From Chionis minor (taxonomy: Eukaryota > Chordata > Aves > Charadriiformes > Chionididae), in NCBI GenBank assembly GCA_013398295.1, contig VZSF01008870.1, positions 902,033-966,032 of the forward strand: a stretch of DNA of 64,000 nt, in the 5' to 3' direction. Shown one piece after another: positions 62,625 to 64,000 of the stretch; positions within the stretch are counted from its first letter, which is position 1, and every line of letters starts with the position of its first letter. A program made the translations under genes and the position numbers. The notes beneath the pieces were generated by a model. It had not been told where the DNA came from. It saw nothing but the letters and a program-made list of their open reading frames with translations, and did not search any database.

Positions 62625-63907
62625 GTAAAAACTTCTTGCTTTGTGTGATTTTTTTTCCTAATTGTCTTTAGTTTCAACTGAATACCAACCCTGCTCTCAA
62701 AGGGTGGACGACTGATAAAAACAGTCTGAGAAGTCACTACTATTATTTTGTAATATTTCTCATCTGAGTCAAAGTATCTAAGTGCCAAACGTACATTTAA
62801 GAAAAAAAAACAAAACAACCCAGCTACATTTTCAAATACGTAACCAGAGAGAAGATTGGATGCTTTAAATCAGCCTAAGCTGAACGCCTGCCTTATGGTC
62901 TAGGCTCACAAATAACCACAAAAGTAAAGGAGATTATACCTTGTACACTAGTGCAGACTTTCACAGAATAACCTCACAGTACTTACTCAAAACTTCAGGG
63001 CCCAGCCCTCTACAAACAGTTAGAAGAGAAAGATGGCTTTAGGATTAAGCGCAGAGGTCGATAGACTGAGAGTCTGAGGGAGGTAGTCACCAGCAGACGA
63101 CAGATTCAGCTGTTGAAAACACCTTGTCTCCATCTGCTTGAATTGTACAATGAAAACAGAAGGAATTGCAGGAGGGATTTGAGCCAAACCATTTCTGGTA
63201 ATTACAGCTACAGTGTACTGTGGGAAAATCTTTCTGCTTGGCAAAACTATCCACATTGAGACCATACTGCTTCCAAGGCAAAAGGCTTTCTTAAAAGTAT
63301 CTGACATTGTGCCCTCTGAGAGAAGAGAGTGTTTTTTGCTTCTAACTGTACACCTGCGTTTGGGACACCAGACATCTAGTGACGTTGCTAGTCACTGTCC
63401 TGGAAAGAGGAAAGGAGAATTTTAGGCTAACTTATTTTTAGTGCTTTAGTCCAAATTCCCATTGCTAGACACTGTCCTGGAAAGATGAAAGGAGAATTTT
63501 AGTCTAACTTATTTTTAGCGCTTTAGTCCAAATTCTCTCTTTTTCACCCAGCTGTTGTTTTCCATTTTCTACATTTCTTCTGTTCCAGTGCATTGCACTT
63601 TAAAGATATGTAACATTAGTACCTTCCTTTCTTGCACATTTTTAAGGTGGTAGAAATCTTGTCATGGCTTAAGCTTGTTGGGAAGTTGTGTCTGCCTGTC
63701 TTCAGCTGGTAAACTGAGGAGAGAAATTTCCCAGGTTCACAGTACAATTATTTCTCATAGGCAAGCCCAGGAACCATTCTAAGTTTGTTTGAAATCTAGC
63801 AAGCATATTCTCTGAATAGTTACCTAAAAATGCATTTTATAAACTTGCCAAAAATGCTGCTTCAGGTAGGATCTCTTTCAAAAAGATATCACCAATTCAA
63901 AGCCTAT
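62625..63907 (+). other. ATP10A: ATP10A intron after visible exon 15 (runs off the window)
   Basis: Starts with GTAAAA. The exon encoding the start of the M7 region is not found. The 77-bp tandem duplication is listed separately. Confidence 0.8.
63385..63535. repeat. 77-bp tandem duplication, two diverged copies
   Basis: The unit TTGCTAGTCACTGTCCTGG through TTTAGTCCAAATTC at 63385 recurs at 63462 with a few substitutions (for instance AGAGG versus AGATG, TTAGTG versus TTAGCG). The second copy lacks its last bases. Confidence 0.92.
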
Positions 63908-64000
63908 GGAATTGTAGGATAATTTAGATGGCCATTGAGGCCATCTGATCCAGACCCCTAGTCAAAACAGCATCAAAGCTAGATGAGGTTGCCCAGATCT
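63908..64000 (-). mobile_element. CR1 3' end fragment, cut by the window edge
   Basis: ATTGTAGGATAATTTAGATG, CATCTGATCCAGACCCC and CTAGATGAGGTTGCCCAG match the pattern of a CR1 3' UTR read on the reverse strand, although it is more diverged than the other copies. Confidence 0.8.

Overview
This is vertebrate nuclear DNA, most likely from a bird. Small exons with canonical splice sites sit in long AT-rich introns. The only interspersed repeat family I can recognise is CR1, the non-LTR retrotransposon that dominates bird genomes; one copy still ends in the typical ATTCTATG octamer tail. The species cannot be resolved by reading.

One gene runs through the window on the + strand: ATP10A, a class-5 P4-ATPase (phospholipid flippase). 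Fifteen consecutive coding exons lie between 14818 and 62624. They total 2829 nt, exactly 943 codons. Every junction has AG/GT sites and every splice phase agrees, giving one uninterrupted reading frame. They cover the end of the actuator-domain region, M3, M4 with the PISL motif, the DKTGTLT phosphorylation site, the nucleotide-binding domain, the rest of the P domain including GDGAND, and M5-M6. The first exons (N-terminus, M1-M2 and the DGET actuator motif) and the last exons (M7-M10 and the C-terminal tail) are not in the window. By comparison with human ATP10A the visible exons are probably exons 3 to 17; that numbering is inference.

Layout: 1-14817 is upstream intron with three CR1 copies, two of them tail to tail. 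14818-25733 holds visible exons 1-5. 25734-38253 is a 12.5 kb intron with a 2.2 kb CR1 copy and a GC-richer stretch. 38254-42196 holds visible exons 6-8, 47659-54146 visible exons 9-13, and 57953-62624 visible exons 14-15. The window ends in the next intron, inside a fifth CR1 fragment.

The most interesting signal not explained by the known gene is at 22236-22715, in the intron between visible exons 3 and 4. It is a 480-nt open segment flanked by a good acceptor and a consensus donor. Its phase at both ends matches the neighbouring exons, so it could act as a cassette exon adding 160 residues to the M3-M4 outer loop. Other points of note are an inverted CR1 pair, a CR1 copy whose reverse transcriptase lost its catalytic box by internal deletion, a perfect 14-bp hairpin followed by 14 T, and several small tandem duplications. 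I found no second protein-coding gene, tRNA, rRNA, CRISPR array or bacterial-type element.
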